Assembly: GCF_000222485.1 (NCBI RefSeq)
Contig: NC_015914.1
Coordinates: forward strand, 2,924,501 to 2,988,500
DNA length: 64,000 nucleotides
Source: Cyclobacterium marinum DSM 745
GTDB taxonomy: Bacteria > Bacteroidota > Bacteroidia > Cytophagales > Cyclobacteriaceae
Direction: 5' to 3'
Shown here: in pieces, positions 7,388-16,619 of the stretch
How positions within the stretch are numbered: position 1 is the first letter of the stretch
Layout: every line of letters starts with the position of its first letter
The notes under the pieces: generated by a model
What the model saw: only the letters and a program-made list of their open reading frames with translations
Database searches by the model: none
Told to the model about the DNA's origin: nothing
Program-made: the position numbers and the translations under genes

Positions 7388-10357
7388 TCATTTATTGGCC
7401 AAAAGAAATCTATTTTCTATCGCTTCGTAGATGATGTCTTGAATATCTGAACGCACATTGTCCCTCAAAAGTTTGTTGTTTCCGGCATTGGGATAGACCC
7501 TATTGGAAAGAAAAATATAAATTAACTGATGTTCCGGGTCAGCCCAGGCAGCCGTTCCGGTGAAGCCGGTATGTCCAAAAGTACCGGGAGAAGCAAGATT
7601 TCCTGTTGGGCCTTTGTCTTTTTTGGGGTCGGGTTTGTCCCAACCCAATCCTCTTCTGCTTCGGAAAGATTGTTTGTTGGTAAACTTCTCTATTGTAGCT
7701 TGGTCTAATATTTCTTCTGTACCATATTTTCCGTTTTGAAGCATCATCTGCATCATTTTAGCCAGGTCATTGGCATTGCCAAAAAGTCCTGCATGTCCTG
7801 CAACTCCACCATATAATGCTGCTCCCGGGTCATGAACATACCCTTGCACCAGGGTTTTTCTAAAAAGGTTGTCCTGCTCAGTAGGTGCAATTTGGTCCGG
7901 ACTAAATTTTTTCAATGGCAGGTAACCAAAGCGATTCATTCCTAAAGGGGCATAAAATTGTTGCTCCAAAAAATCTTCCATGGGCTGATTGACCATTTTT
8001 TCGATCAATCGATGCAAGAGATACATTCCAACATCAGAATAACGGTAACTGTATTTGGTGCTTTTGGTGCCACTGTATCTAAGGTTTGAAGCTACGGTCC
8101 ATTTCCATACACTATCCGGAAGGGCTTTGTTGCCATATATTCCCTCGGCAATCTCAATGGGGAAGTTGTCAGATTTTTGGGGACTATAGTATTCCGTCTT
8201 CCATTGGTTTCCTTCCAAAGTCTTGGTGAAATGGGGAATATATGGTATCAATCCTGCCTCATGAGTTAGAATATTTCGTATGGTGATGCTCCCCTTATTG
8301 CTTCCCTCTAGTTCAGGGAGATGTTTTTCTAGTGGATCATCCAAATTTATTATTCCTCTACTATTTAAAAACATGATCGCTTGGGTGGTAGCCATTACCT
8401 TGGTTAGCGAGGCAAGGTCATACAGGGTCTTCTCATCTACTGCTTGCGCTTTGTTATAATCAAAATAACCGTAATTTTTTTCGAAGACCACTTTCCCATT
8501 TTTTGCTACCAAAATGGATCCACCTGGAGTAGCCTTACCTGAAATGGCTTTTTCCATAATGGTGTCAATTTTCATTAATTCCCTACTGCTCATGCCCTGA
8601 GCTTCAGGGGTAGAATATGCGAGCCGATGTAGCGTGTTAGTTTCGATGCCATGCCCTTTAGGCCAAGCGTCTTTTTGACTTATGGGAAGTTTTCCTGATC
8701 CTTCCCTACCACCAAAAATAACTTGAGGGGCAATGCTTTCGGTAAAATCATTTTCTTCATAGGCAAGAATCAGGTTGTTTTGATCCTTAAAATTTTTGGA
8801 TGAATAGGCGTTGCCGAATACAACTGTTATTACCTTATGCTTTTCTTGCAAGCGATCGATAAAAGCTATTTCGTCAGCTTTTAATCCAAAATTTCGCCTG
8901 GAATTATTGCTCATGCCCATGACACCCACCACTATGGTACTGAACCCTTCCAGGTTTTTTTCCATGGCAGCAAAATTATTTTGGTTGCTATTCGGTCGTA
9001 AAGTGAAATGTTTGAATTGAGTGTATTTACTGAGGTATTTTTTAAAGGTTTCACCTTTTCTGCCTATGGTAAGTGAAGCCATGTTTTCCAAATCCAAATG
9101 CTTTACAGGGATTACCTCATCTTCATTGCTTACTACTGTAAGAGAAGCCGCATACATTTGTTCAATAAGTGCTTTGGTTCCGAAATTTGAAAGCCGCTCC
9201 ACAAGTTTATGAGTGTTTACCTCCTGCTTTTGGTGGAGACCGGCCCAGTATTTGGCATTCAGAATCTTCTTTATTCTTTGGTCGATTTCTTCTTGGCTTA
9301 TCCTACCGTCCTGAACGGCTTGCATTATCAAGGCCTTGGACTTGGGGACATCCTCAGCATAAAGCAATACGTCATTTCCCGCTAGCAAAGCCATGAGTTC
9401 TACTTCTCCGGGCTTGTATAGGCTGCTGACGCCTTTCATGTTGAGCGCATCTGTAAAAATAAGCCCCTTAAATTTCATTTCTTCCTTGAGTAAATTGGTT
9501 ACTACCTTGGGGGATAAAGTGGTCGGAAGTTTTGGTTCGCTTCCCAAGCTTGGAATGTGAAGGTGTGCAACCATGATGCTCATCAGCCCCTCATCGATCA
9601 TTTCTCTGTATGGATGCAAGTCTATATCCATTATTCTGGCCTTGCTGTTATTGATGACAGGGGTAGTGTAGTGTGAGTCTGAATTGGTATCCCCATGACC
9701 CGGAAAGTGCTTGGCATTGGCAAGGATGCCATTGTCTTGCATGCCTCGCATATAGGCTAGGGATTTATTACTTACCAATTGCTTGTCTTCACCAAAAGAG
9801 CGATAGCCAATCACAGGATTCTGAGGGTTGGAATTAACATCCACCACTGGTGCAAAATTTATATGCATTCCAATTTCCTTAAACTGTCGGGCAATTTCTT
9901 TTCCCATTTGGTAAACCAAAGCATCGTTTTTAGCTGCGCCTAGTGTCATTTGCTTAGGGAAATTCAATACGCTATCCAATCGCATGCCTATTCCCCATTC
10001 AGCATCCATTGCTATGAACAAGGGCGTTTTGGCAATGGATTGATAATGATTGGTCAGGTTTGCTTGGCGAACAGGCCCTCCTTGAAAAAAAATAATTCCT
10101 CCAAGGTTTTCTTCCTCAATTAATTTTGAAATACTGTTTACATGGGCTGCGCCTTTATTGGAATAGGCCGCAACCATAAAAAGTTGTCCTAAGCGCTCTT
10201 CAAAGCTAAGGCTATTAAAAACACTGTCTACCCAGTGTTCCTGTGCAACAGTGTTATCACTAATCAAAGGATCCCTGGGCTCTGTAGCATCGTGCCCGGA
10301 TACCAAACCTATCAATAGGAGGCAGCAGAAAAACATTACGTAAACTTTTTGCCACAT
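7388..10357 (-). CDS. Fused GH3 beta-N-acetylhexosaminidase and serine beta-lactamase-like hydrolase
   Basis: This is a 989-aa two-enzyme fusion. An N-terminal hydrophobic segment (about 4-20) looks like an export signal, without a clear lipobox. Residues 45-400 are a NagZ-type GH3 domain with the KHFPGHGDTNSDSH loop (D223 and H229 as general acid dyad) and the nucleophile D303 in FTDALNM. Residues 400-570 form a GH3 C-terminal-type domain. Residues 585-985 are a class C beta-lactamase/penicillin-binding-like domain with S650-LTK, Y773-S-D and H929-T-G in place of SxxK, YxN and KTG. The likely job is periplasmic muropeptide or wall turnover. Such fusions are known in Bacteroidota. It faces divergently the mutL operon and may run on into bshA. 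Confidence 0.93.
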   Translation of the reverse strand: MWQKVYVMFFCCLLLIGLVSGHDATEPRDPLISDNTVAQEHWVDSVFNSLSFEERLGQLFMVAAYSNKGAAHVNSISKLIEEENLGGIIFFQGGPVRQANLTNHYQSIAKTPLFIAMDAEWGIGMRLDSVLNFPKQMTLGAAKNDALVYQMGKEIARQFKEIGMHINFAPVVDVNSNPQNPVIGYRSFGEDKQLVSNKSLAYMRGMQDNGILANAKHFPGHGDTNSDSHYTTPVINNSKARIMDIDLHPYREMIDEGLMSIMVAHLHIPSLGSEPKLPTTLSPKVVTNLLKEEMKFKGLIFTDALNMKGVSSLYKPGEVELMALLAGNDVLLYAEDVPKSKALIMQAVQDGRISQEEIDQRIKKILNAKYWAGLHQKQEVNTHKLVERLSNFGTKALIEQMYAASLTVVSNEDEVIPVKHLDLENMASLTIGRKGETFKKYLSKYTQFKHFTLRPNSNQNNFAAMEKNLEGFSTIVVGVMGMSNNSRRNFGLKADEIAFIDRLQEKHKVITVVFGNAYSSKNFKDQNNLILAYEENDFTESIAPQVIFGGREGSGKLPISQKDAWPKGHGIETNTLHRLAYSTPEAQGMSSRELMKIDTIMEKAISGKATPGGSILVAKNGKVVFEKNYGYFDYNKAQAVDEKTLYDLASLTKVMATTQAIMFLNSRGIINLDDPLEKHLPELEGSNKGSITIRNILTHEAGLIPYIPHFTKTLEGNQWKTEYYSPQKSDNFPIEIAEGIYGNKALPDSVWKWTVASNLRYSGTKSTKYSYRYSDVGMYLLHRLIEKMVNQPMEDFLEQQFYAPLGMNRFGYLPLKKFSPDQIAPTEQDNLFRKTLVQGYVHDPGAALYGGVAGHAGLFGNANDLAKMMQMMLQNGKYGTEEILDQATIEKFTNKQSFRSRRGLGWDKPDPKKDKGPTGNLASPGTFGHTGFTGTAAWADPEHQLIYIFLSNRVYPNAGNNKLLRDNVRSDIQDIIYEAIENRFLLANK

Positions 10358-10370
10358 GGGGGTGTTAAAA

Positions 10371-10411
10371 TTTTATTGGTAATAATTTAAGAATAACTTT
10401 GTGTTAACACA
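10371..10411 (+). promoter_or_regulatory. Putative promoter with overlapping palindrome between the GH3 fusion and the mutL operon
   Basis: TTTT (10371-10374), a 19-nt spacer and a perfect -7 TAACTTTG (10394-10401) point toward the plus-strand mutL operon. Overlapping it is a perfect 12-bp palindrome TGTGTTAACACA (10400-10411), 43 bp from the start of the divergent GH3 gene. A regulator bound there could affect both directions, which is inference. Confidence 0.4.
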
Positions 10412-10605
10412 CAACGTTTAATTCAAACTTACATAAATATCCTACTTCTACCTATGTAAAAGTGATGAACAGGAGAAATTTTATTTAAAACAATAGTTAG
10501 ATAAGGAAGGTTTCAGTTGTTTTTTTGACTTTTGTTGAAAACAATAGAAACCCAGTTGATAAGTTTTGCGCCATAAAGGCAGTTGACAATTTAAAATGTA
10601 ATACT

Positions 10606-11022
10606 ATGAATTTCCCATCCATATTCAGAATAAATCGGCCGAGTAGGTTTAATATCAACCCTAGACATTACGATCCGGTAAAGGAAGAAATAAAAAACAG
10701 GACGGAAATGATCAAGAAGGATTTGGAGATAGAAGGTGTGCTAAATCCTAAAGAACAACAAATACTGGAAAGACAAGTTTCGGGAGGATCCTCAAGAATC
10801 AGGGGAGCTTTTACCGGAGGAAGCCCGATAAAAAAGCAGCCTTCAAATATTATGGACAATACCGGATTGATCCGCATGATAATCATTGTATTGCTGGTGG
10901 GAGGCTTTGGCGGATACATATATTTAGGTCCTGTAATTTTATATTACCTACTTTATTTTGCAACCGGAGGAGCTTTATTGTTTGGCTTTTTTAAGCTAAA
11001 AGGGAGAAAGAAAGATGAATGA
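10606..11022 (+). CDS. Small membrane protein of unknown function upstream of mutL
   Basis: This 138-aa protein is not recognised by me. The ATG at 10606 (MNFPSIFRINRPSRFN) is preferred to an upstream in-frame start at 10525, because the extra 27 residues look like translated leader. The first 85 residues are charged and soluble, with a Lys/Glu-rich stretch, and two adjacent hydrophobic segments close the protein (about 88-107 and 108-127), ending in KLKGRKKDE. Its stop overlaps the mutL start by 8 bases (ATGAATGA), so translation is probably coupled to mutL. A mechanistic link to mismatch repair is not implied. Confidence 0.75.
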   Translation: MNFPSIFRINRPSRFNINPRHYDPVKEEIKNRTEMIKKDLEIEGVLNPKEQQILERQVSGGSSRIRGAFTGGSPIKKQPSNIMDNTGLIRMIIIVLLVGGFGGYIYLGPVILYYLLYFATGGALLFGFFKLKGRKKDE

Positions 11023-12868
11023 TATGATCCAGTTGTTGCCGGATGCCATTGCAAACCAGATAGCTGCTGGTGAAGTGGTGCAAAGACCGGCTTCAGCCTT
11101 GAAAGAGCTTTTGGAGAATGCCATAGATGCCCAAGCCCAATCCATTCAGGTGGTGATAAAGGATGCCGGAAAGTCTTTGATTCAGGTAATCGATGATGGA
11201 CTTGGAATGTCAATTACAGATGCCCGGATGTGTTTTGAAAGACATGCTACTTCTAAAATCAGGAAGTCAGATGACCTTTTCAATATTCGGACACATGGCT
11301 TTAGAGGGGAAGCGATGGCTTCAATTGCAGCTGTAGCACAAGTAGAACTTAAAACCAAACGGGATGGAGACGAGTTGGGAACACTTATTCAGGTGGAAAG
11401 CTCAACGGTTAAAAAACAAGAGCCAATAGTTTACCAAAGAGGAACATCTGTTTCAGTCAAAAACCTGTTTTGCAATGTTCCGGCACGTAGAAATTTCCTC
11501 AAATCCAACGCAGTGGAAACCAAACACCTGGTAGAGGAATTTCAGCGGGTGGCATTGGCTTATCCTAAGATTTCATTTTCATTTTATCAAAATGATATGG
11601 AGCTTTTTAAATTGGCCGGTGGGAAATTGAGTAAAAGAATCGTGGGGATTTTTGGTAAACAATACCGTGATAAACTAATCGTTTGTCAGGAAGAGTCCCC
11701 TCATATAAATATTCATGGCTATATAGGAAAACCTGAACAAGCAAAAAAATCTCGAGGAGAGCAGTATTTCTTTGTAAATAACCGTTTTATTAAGAGCAAT
11801 TATTTAGGGCATGCGGTCAGTACTGCTTTCGAATCGTTAATAGGGCAGGATCAACATCCTTTCTATGTATTGTTTTTAGACATTGACCCAAAGCATATTG
11901 ACATTAATGTACATCCCACAAAAACCGAAATTAAATTCGATGATGAAAGAACCATCTATGGAGTAGTCAGGGCTGCGGTAAAACAAGCCTTAGGCGCGCA
12001 CCATGTGGTTCCCACCATAGATTTTAGTTTGGATGTAAACTTTACGGATACCTGGAGCAGAGATACAGAAAAAAGAAAAGAGGTAGGCTTAGAAAATAAT
12101 TACAGGACTTATAGAGGGCCTGGGATGGCCAATAAAGATTCCAAAGGTTGGGAGCAATTGTTTCAAAAAGATCATGAGGAACGAGCCATAAATTTTGATC
12201 CAGAAAAAAACAATACAGGGCAACAGGAACTTAAAACGTTTCCTAGCAAAGTAAATAGCAAGGATGAACCGCTTGTAAGTGAAATCAATAAACCTACCCT
12301 GGGAAGTGGGAATACCTTCCAGGTGGAACAAACTTATATCGTAACTCAAACCTCCTCCGGTTTACTGATCTTTGACCAACAGGCCACGCATCAGCGCATC
12401 CTATATGAACGGTACGCCAGTCAATTGGACCAGTCCAAGGGAGCATCTCAGCAATGCCTCTTCCCTCAGAACATCAGACTTAGCCCTGCAGATTTTGCTC
12501 TGGTGATGGATCTGAAAGAAGAGCTGAGTGACTTGGGTTTTCAGCTGTCAGAATTTGGTCAGCATGCCATATTGATTAATGGGGTGCCTGCTGATATTCA
12601 CATTACTAGCGAAAAAATATTGTTTGAAGAATTATTGGAGCAGTTCAAGCATTTCAAAAATGAACTTTCGTTAAATAAAAAAGAAAACCTTGCCAGGTCT
12701 CTGGCAAAAAAGACCTCTATAAAAAGAGGAGACAAGCTACAAAGCCAAGAGATGGAAAATCTCGCCGGCCAATTGTTTGCTTGTCAAAATCCAAATTATA
12801 GTCCTGAAGGGAGCAAAACCTTCATTAAGTTGGACTTAAATAAAATTGATCGCTTTTTTTATTCCTGA
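11015..12868 (+). CDS. mutL: DNA mismatch repair protein MutL lacking endonuclease residues
   Basis: This is the mismatch repair matchmaker, 617 aa. The GHKL ATPase is intact: E34 and N35 in KELLENAIDA, DDGLGM at 60-65, THGFRGEAMASI at 93-104, then the transducer with DINVHPTKTE. After a low-complexity linker (about 340-430) the dimerisation domain starts at about 436. There the metal-binding endonuclease motif DQHA(x)2E(x)4E reads DQQATHQRILYE (454-465), and the ACH and CPHGRP motifs are replaced by LAKKTS and YSPEGS. It is therefore probably not a nicking MutL, although no MutH is visible here. It is co-transcribed with the upstream small gene and lies 16 bp before the first rhomboid gene. 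Confidence 0.96.
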   Translation: MNDMIQLLPDAIANQIAAGEVVQRPASALKELLENAIDAQAQSIQVVIKDAGKSLIQVIDDGLGMSITDARMCFERHATSKIRKSDDLFNIRTHGFRGEAMASIAAVAQVELKTKRDGDELGTLIQVESSTVKKQEPIVYQRGTSVSVKNLFCNVPARRNFLKSNAVETKHLVEEFQRVALAYPKISFSFYQNDMELFKLAGGKLSKRIVGIFGKQYRDKLIVCQEESPHINIHGYIGKPEQAKKSRGEQYFFVNNRFIKSNYLGHAVSTAFESLIGQDQHPFYVLFLDIDPKHIDINVHPTKTEIKFDDERTIYGVVRAAVKQALGAHHVVPTIDFSLDVNFTDTWSRDTEKRKEVGLENNYRTYRGPGMANKDSKGWEQLFQKDHEERAINFDPEKNNTGQQELKTFPSKVNSKDEPLVSEINKPTLGSGNTFQVEQTYIVTQTSSGLLIFDQQATHQRILYERYASQLDQSKGASQQCLFPQNIRLSPADFALVMDLKEELSDLGFQLSEFGQHAILINGVPADIHITSEKILFEELLEQFKHFKNELSLNKKENLARSLAKKTSIKRGDKLQSQEMENLAGQLFACQNPNYSPEGSKTFIKLDLNKIDRFFYS

Positions 12869-12884
12869 ATTAAAATAAGAATTT

Positions 12885-13676
12885 ATGTTTAGAGCCCTTA
12901 CACCCATTGTGAAAAACCTATTGTTAATTACGGTGGGTATGCATGTAATTGCTTCCTTTTTTCTTCCGCAACTGAGTGGGCTTTTTGCCTTATATTATAT
13001 TGAGAGCAAAAATTTCATGCCTTTTCAGTTTGTGACTTATATGTTTATGCATGCAGATTTCTGGCATTTGTTCAGCAATATGTTTGGTCTATTCATATTC
13101 GGTCCCTTATTGGAACAATTCCTTGGTCCCAAAAAGCTGCTAATATTATGGATGGTTTGTGGGGTAGGTTCCGGGGTATTGTATTCGGGTTACGTAGCTT
13201 ATAATATGGGGCAATTAAATGATAGAATTGAAGCCTTTAGTGAGGATCCCGATCCCGAGGAATTCAATAGATTCGTCTCTGCCTATAGCCATTATTTTAA
13301 TCCAGTAATTTATGATTTTATCGATGATTACAGCCGTGATGCAGATAATCCTGAGTTGGTAGACAGAGCAAAAAGAAGCATGCTGGGAGTGAGGGATGTG
13401 CAAGCAAATATCCCTATGGTGGGAGCTTCCGGGGCCTTGTTTGGTGTTCTGATCGCATTTGGAATGCTCTTCCCAAACACTCAGTTGTTTTTGCTTTTTC
13501 CCCCAATGCCTATAAGGGCAAAATACCTTGTATTGTTCTATGGACTATACACAGTTTATAATATATTTGTATCTAATCCCACTGACAACGTAGCCCATTT
13601 CGCCCACCTATCAGGATTATTGATAGGAGCTGTTTTGGTTACTTTTTGGAAAAAGGATAGGCAAAGTTTTTATTAA
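12885..13676 (+). CDS. Rhomboid family intramembrane serine protease (first of two)
   Basis: This is a 263-aa polytopic protein of the rhomboid family, which cleaves transmembrane substrates in the membrane. The catalytic serine is S182 in VGASGALFG and the histidine is H241 in AHFAHLSG. The upstream HLFSNM segment (61-66) supplies the conserved His and Asn of the oxyanion site. A hydrophilic acidic insertion of about 65 residues (110-175) separates the early from the catalytic membrane segments; most small rhomboids lack it. It lies 16 bp after mutL and 10 bp before a second rhomboid gene. Substrates are unknown. Confidence 0.92.
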   Translation: MFRALTPIVKNLLLITVGMHVIASFFLPQLSGLFALYYIESKNFMPFQFVTYMFMHADFWHLFSNMFGLFIFGPLLEQFLGPKKLLILWMVCGVGSGVLYSGYVAYNMGQLNDRIEAFSEDPDPEEFNRFVSAYSHYFNPVIYDFIDDYSRDADNPELVDRAKRSMLGVRDVQANIPMVGASGALFGVLIAFGMLFPNTQLFLLFPPMPIRAKYLVLFYGLYTVYNIFVSNPTDNVAHFAHLSGLLIGAVLVTFWKKDRQSFY

Positions 13677-13686
13677 AAGAGAAAAA

Positions 13687-14613
13687 ATGTACGGAGGGTT
13701 TTGGTACCATATCAGACATGCATTTGACCATAAAAACAATGGTCTGTATAAGATTATAGCAATAAATTTACTGGCTTTCTTGGTATTGATGGTGCTTCGG
13801 GTATTTCTAACCATAGGAGGTTCCGAAACTACCTATCGTTCCATTATATCTTTTTTTATGATGCCGGCAGCGATTCCTCAATTTCTTATGCAACCCTGGA
13901 CCATCATCAGCTATATGTTTTTGCATGAAGGGTTTTTGCATATTATCTTCAATATGCTATTTCTGTATTGGTTTGGCTTGTTGGTTCAGGAGTATTTGGG
14001 AAGCAGAAAGCTAGTCAATTTGTATATTCTAGGTGGAATTGCCGGAGGATTACTTTATATGGTTCTTTATAATATCGCCCCTTATTTTAGTGATCGTGTG
14101 GATGGAGCCTTAATGCTAGGTGCGAGTGCCGGAGTATATGCCATAGTTGTGGCTGCGGCCACGTTACGTCCGGATACCGAGTTTCATTTGCTATTATTAG
14201 GCCCGGTTAAAATCAAATATATAGCCATTTTTTATGTGTTGGTAGCCTTTGCAAATTCAGCAGGAGCCAATGCGGGAGGAGAATTGGCGCATCTGGGAGG
14301 AGCAGCCTTGGGTTTTGTCTATATACTGCAATTGAATAAAGGCATTGATATCGGAAAACCTGTCCAGACAGTGGGGGTATTTTTTGAAAAATTATTTTCC
14401 CAAAAACCGAAGGTTAAGGTTACTTATAGACGCGACCCAGACGCGACCAAGAAAAAAGCTACAAGAGGAAATTCCTCATCAAGCGCGTCATCTAGCAGTA
14501 GTACGCAAGAAGAAATTGACAGAATTTTAGACAAGATTGCTGATAAAGGCTATGATAACCTCACCAAGGAGGAAAAACGAAAGCTTTTTGATTTCAGCAA
14601 TAAGGACAGCTAA
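13687..14613 (+). CDS. Rhomboid family intramembrane serine protease (second of two)
   Basis: This 308-aa rhomboid has its serine at S147 (LGASAGVYA) and histidine at H202 (ELAHLGG). HEGFLHIIFNM near 80-90 is the conserved segment after the first helices. The C-terminal 75 residues are cytoplasmic-looking: a basic stretch (PKVKVTYRRDP), a serine run and an acidic/lysine tail with IDRILDKIADKGYDNLTKEEK. That tail resembles the short C-terminal motif seen on many Bacteroidota rhomboids. It differs from its neighbour in loop lengths and tail, so the pair is an old duplication or two separate subfamilies. It ends 15 bp from a convergent gene with no clear terminator. Confidence 0.92.
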   Translation: MYGGFWYHIRHAFDHKNNGLYKIIAINLLAFLVLMVLRVFLTIGGSETTYRSIISFFMMPAAIPQFLMQPWTIISYMFLHEGFLHIIFNMLFLYWFGLLVQEYLGSRKLVNLYILGGIAGGLLYMVLYNIAPYFSDRVDGALMLGASAGVYAIVVAAATLRPDTEFHLLLLGPVKIKYIAIFYVLVAFANSAGANAGGELAHLGGAALGFVYILQLNKGIDIGKPVQTVGVFFEKLFSQKPKVKVTYRRDPDATKKKATRGNSSSSASSSSSTQEEIDRILDKIADKGYDNLTKEEKRKLFDFSNKDS

Positions 14614-14628
14614 CAAAGATTGGTGAAT

Positions 14629-15246
14629 TTAGCCATACCCTAAAGTACCCTTAAAAGCTTTCAATCCTTTATCTGTCAAATAAGGGAGTACTGCAGAAAA
14701 AATCAATTTACTGTAATAGGAAAATTGAATGTCATTGGGTCCAAAGACTGCTGAATTGTGGCTGAGCCAATAATCCGATAACATTAAGATTTGGACCGAA
14801 AGATTTTCAAAATTACCGGGGAATTTCTCTTTGTAGAAATAACCTTCCTTCTCCAACGTGCTAAATAGATGAATAAGCTGTGCTTTTCTTAAAGCTGTCA
14901 ATTCCAGGTACTTGTCTTTAATTGTTTCATTGCTTTGGATCAGAGCGGATAAATTCAGCATCAAGTAACGGTACTTCATTTGCAACTTGAAAATGTTGAC
15001 TATTGTAGTAAAAAGTTTTTCTAAGGTAAAAGAGGGCTTATCTATTTCTTCAGTCAATGCGTTCGCATGTTCACAAAGTTGTAAAAAAGCTTTGACGAAA
15101 AAATCATCAAGGTCAGCAAAAGATTGATAAAATTCTTCTAAAGAAATCTCAGCTTTTTCCAGTAAAGCCTCCAACTGCAATTTACTGCAGTCTTGTTCAT
15201 TTATTATTGGAAAAGCTTTCTCAATGATTTCATTGGGTTGCATCAC
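14629..15246 (-). CDS. TetR-like transcriptional regulator
   Basis: This 205-aa, largely helical protein has an N-terminus (IIEKAFPIINEQDCSKLQLEALLEKAEISLEEFYQSFADLDDFFVKAF) laid out like a TetR DNA-binding domain: helix 1, a degenerate turn, and the YxxF..xxxF region before helix 4. The HTH is divergent, lacking the usual VRDIA and YHF words, so the assignment is moderate. The rest is a helical ligand or dimer domain of the type found in Bacteroidota TetR proteins. Target and ligand are unknown, and it stands alone between the rhomboid genes and rlmN. Confidence 0.65.
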   Translation of the reverse strand: MMQPNEIIEKAFPIINEQDCSKLQLEALLEKAEISLEEFYQSFADLDDFFVKAFLQLCEHANALTEEIDKPSFTLEKLFTTIVNIFKLQMKYRYLMLNLSALIQSNETIKDKYLELTALRKAQLIHLFSTLEKEGYFYKEKFPGNFENLSVQILMLSDYWLSHNSAVFGPNDIQFSYYSKLIFSAVLPYLTDKGLKAFKGTLGYG

Positions 15247-15431
15247 TTTACTTTAAATTAAGAAGTTTGAAATTTTCATTCTACCCTTTTCAACTGCTCT
15301 AATTTATGGGTTTAAACAAAAATTATTCCGTTTTTTGTTAATTTTTAATCGATGAAAGTTAAATTTCATCAAACGTGATTGGTTCCTATAATGCAGGAGG
15401 CTGAGTGTTTTTATTAATTCTGAGATTTTCT

Positions 15432-16481
15432 TTACAATTCATTTTTATTTGCCAGCTGACCACAAGCTGCATCTATATCTTGTCCCCTTGATTTTCTGAC
15501 ATTTGCGATGATACCCGACCCTTCCAAAATGGATAGGTATAAATCAATTTTATCCTGTGAAGCTTGTCTAAATTCACCTTCATCAATAGGGTTGTACTGG
15601 ATAATATTTACCTTTGAAGGAATGTGTTTGCAGAATTTAGCCAATGCCCGGGCATGTTTCTCGTCATCATTGATACCATCCCATATAACATATTCATAGG
15701 TGACTTTCCTTTTGGTTTTGCTATACCAATATTTCAATGCCATGGCCAAATCTTCCACAGTGTTGGTTTCATTGATTGGCATTAGCCTTGTTCGGGTTTC
15801 ATTGATGGCAGAGTGTAAAGAAAGGGCCAAATTGAATTTGACTTCATCATCGGCCAGTTTACGAATCATTTTGCCAATACCTACTGTGGACAATGTTATC
15901 CGCTTAGGAGAGATGCCAAGTCCCTCCGGAGAACATATTTTTTCAATAGCCGAAAGAACGTTCTGGTAGTTGAGAAGAGGTTCACCCATCCCCATGAATA
16001 CAATATTGGTAAGGGGCCGGTCAAAATACAAACTGGCTTCTTCCTGAATGGCTACCACTTGGTCATAAATTTCATCCGGATTAAGGTTCCGCATCCTTTT
16101 TAACCTTGCAGTAGCACAGAAATTACAATCCAAGCTACATCCTACTTGAGAAGAAACACAGGCTGTGATTCTTTTGGATGTCGGAATGAGCACAGATTCC
16201 ACAATATTGTTATCATATAGTTTGACCGCATTCTTAATGGTGCCATCAGTGCTCCGCTGAAATTGGTCTACAAGAATGTGGTTAATGGTGAAATTCTCTT
16301 TTAATATTTCCCTGGTTGATTTGGAAATATTACTCATTTCATCAAAATTTTTCAAAGACTTGTTCCACAACCACTCATATACTTGCTTTGCCCTGAACTT
16401 TTTTTCTCCTACAGAAAGAAAATAGGCTTCAAGTTCTTGAAGTGATAGTTTTCTTATGTCTTGTTTTTTTTCTGCCAGCAT
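15432..16481 (-). CDS. rlmN: 23S rRNA (adenine2503-C2)-methyltransferase
   Basis: This radical SAM enzyme methylates C2 of A2503 in 23S rRNA, and of A37 in some tRNAs. It has 349 aa, normal length. The 4Fe-4S ligands are C115, C119 and C122 (GCSLDCNFCATA), and the methyl-carrying C340 lies in DAACGQLA. The MGMGEPLLNY motif and ITLSTVGI block are characteristic. No Cfr-like features are seen, and the housekeeping role is assigned with confidence. It is a monocistronic gene by spacing. Confidence 0.97.
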   Translation of the reverse strand: MLAEKKQDIRKLSLQELEAYFLSVGEKKFRAKQVYEWLWNKSLKNFDEMSNISKSTREILKENFTINHILVDQFQRSTDGTIKNAVKLYDNNIVESVLIPTSKRITACVSSQVGCSLDCNFCATARLKRMRNLNPDEIYDQVVAIQEEASLYFDRPLTNIVFMGMGEPLLNYQNVLSAIEKICSPEGLGISPKRITLSTVGIGKMIRKLADDEVKFNLALSLHSAINETRTRLMPINETNTVEDLAMALKYWYSKTKRKVTYEYVIWDGINDDEKHARALAKFCKHIPSKVNIIQYNPIDEGEFRQASQDKIDLYLSILEGSGIIANVRKSRGQDIDAACGQLANKNEL

Positions 16482-16619
16482 GGTATTATTTTACTTGGAA
16501 CCTGTCATTAACAGCCCTTTATTCATGAAAGGTTCAAATGATACAATTTTGTTTGCATAAGAACCTCAGAAAGTGCCAAGGTCTTTGTGCTGTGGTTTTG
16601 ATCTATTGTTCAATTGCCC

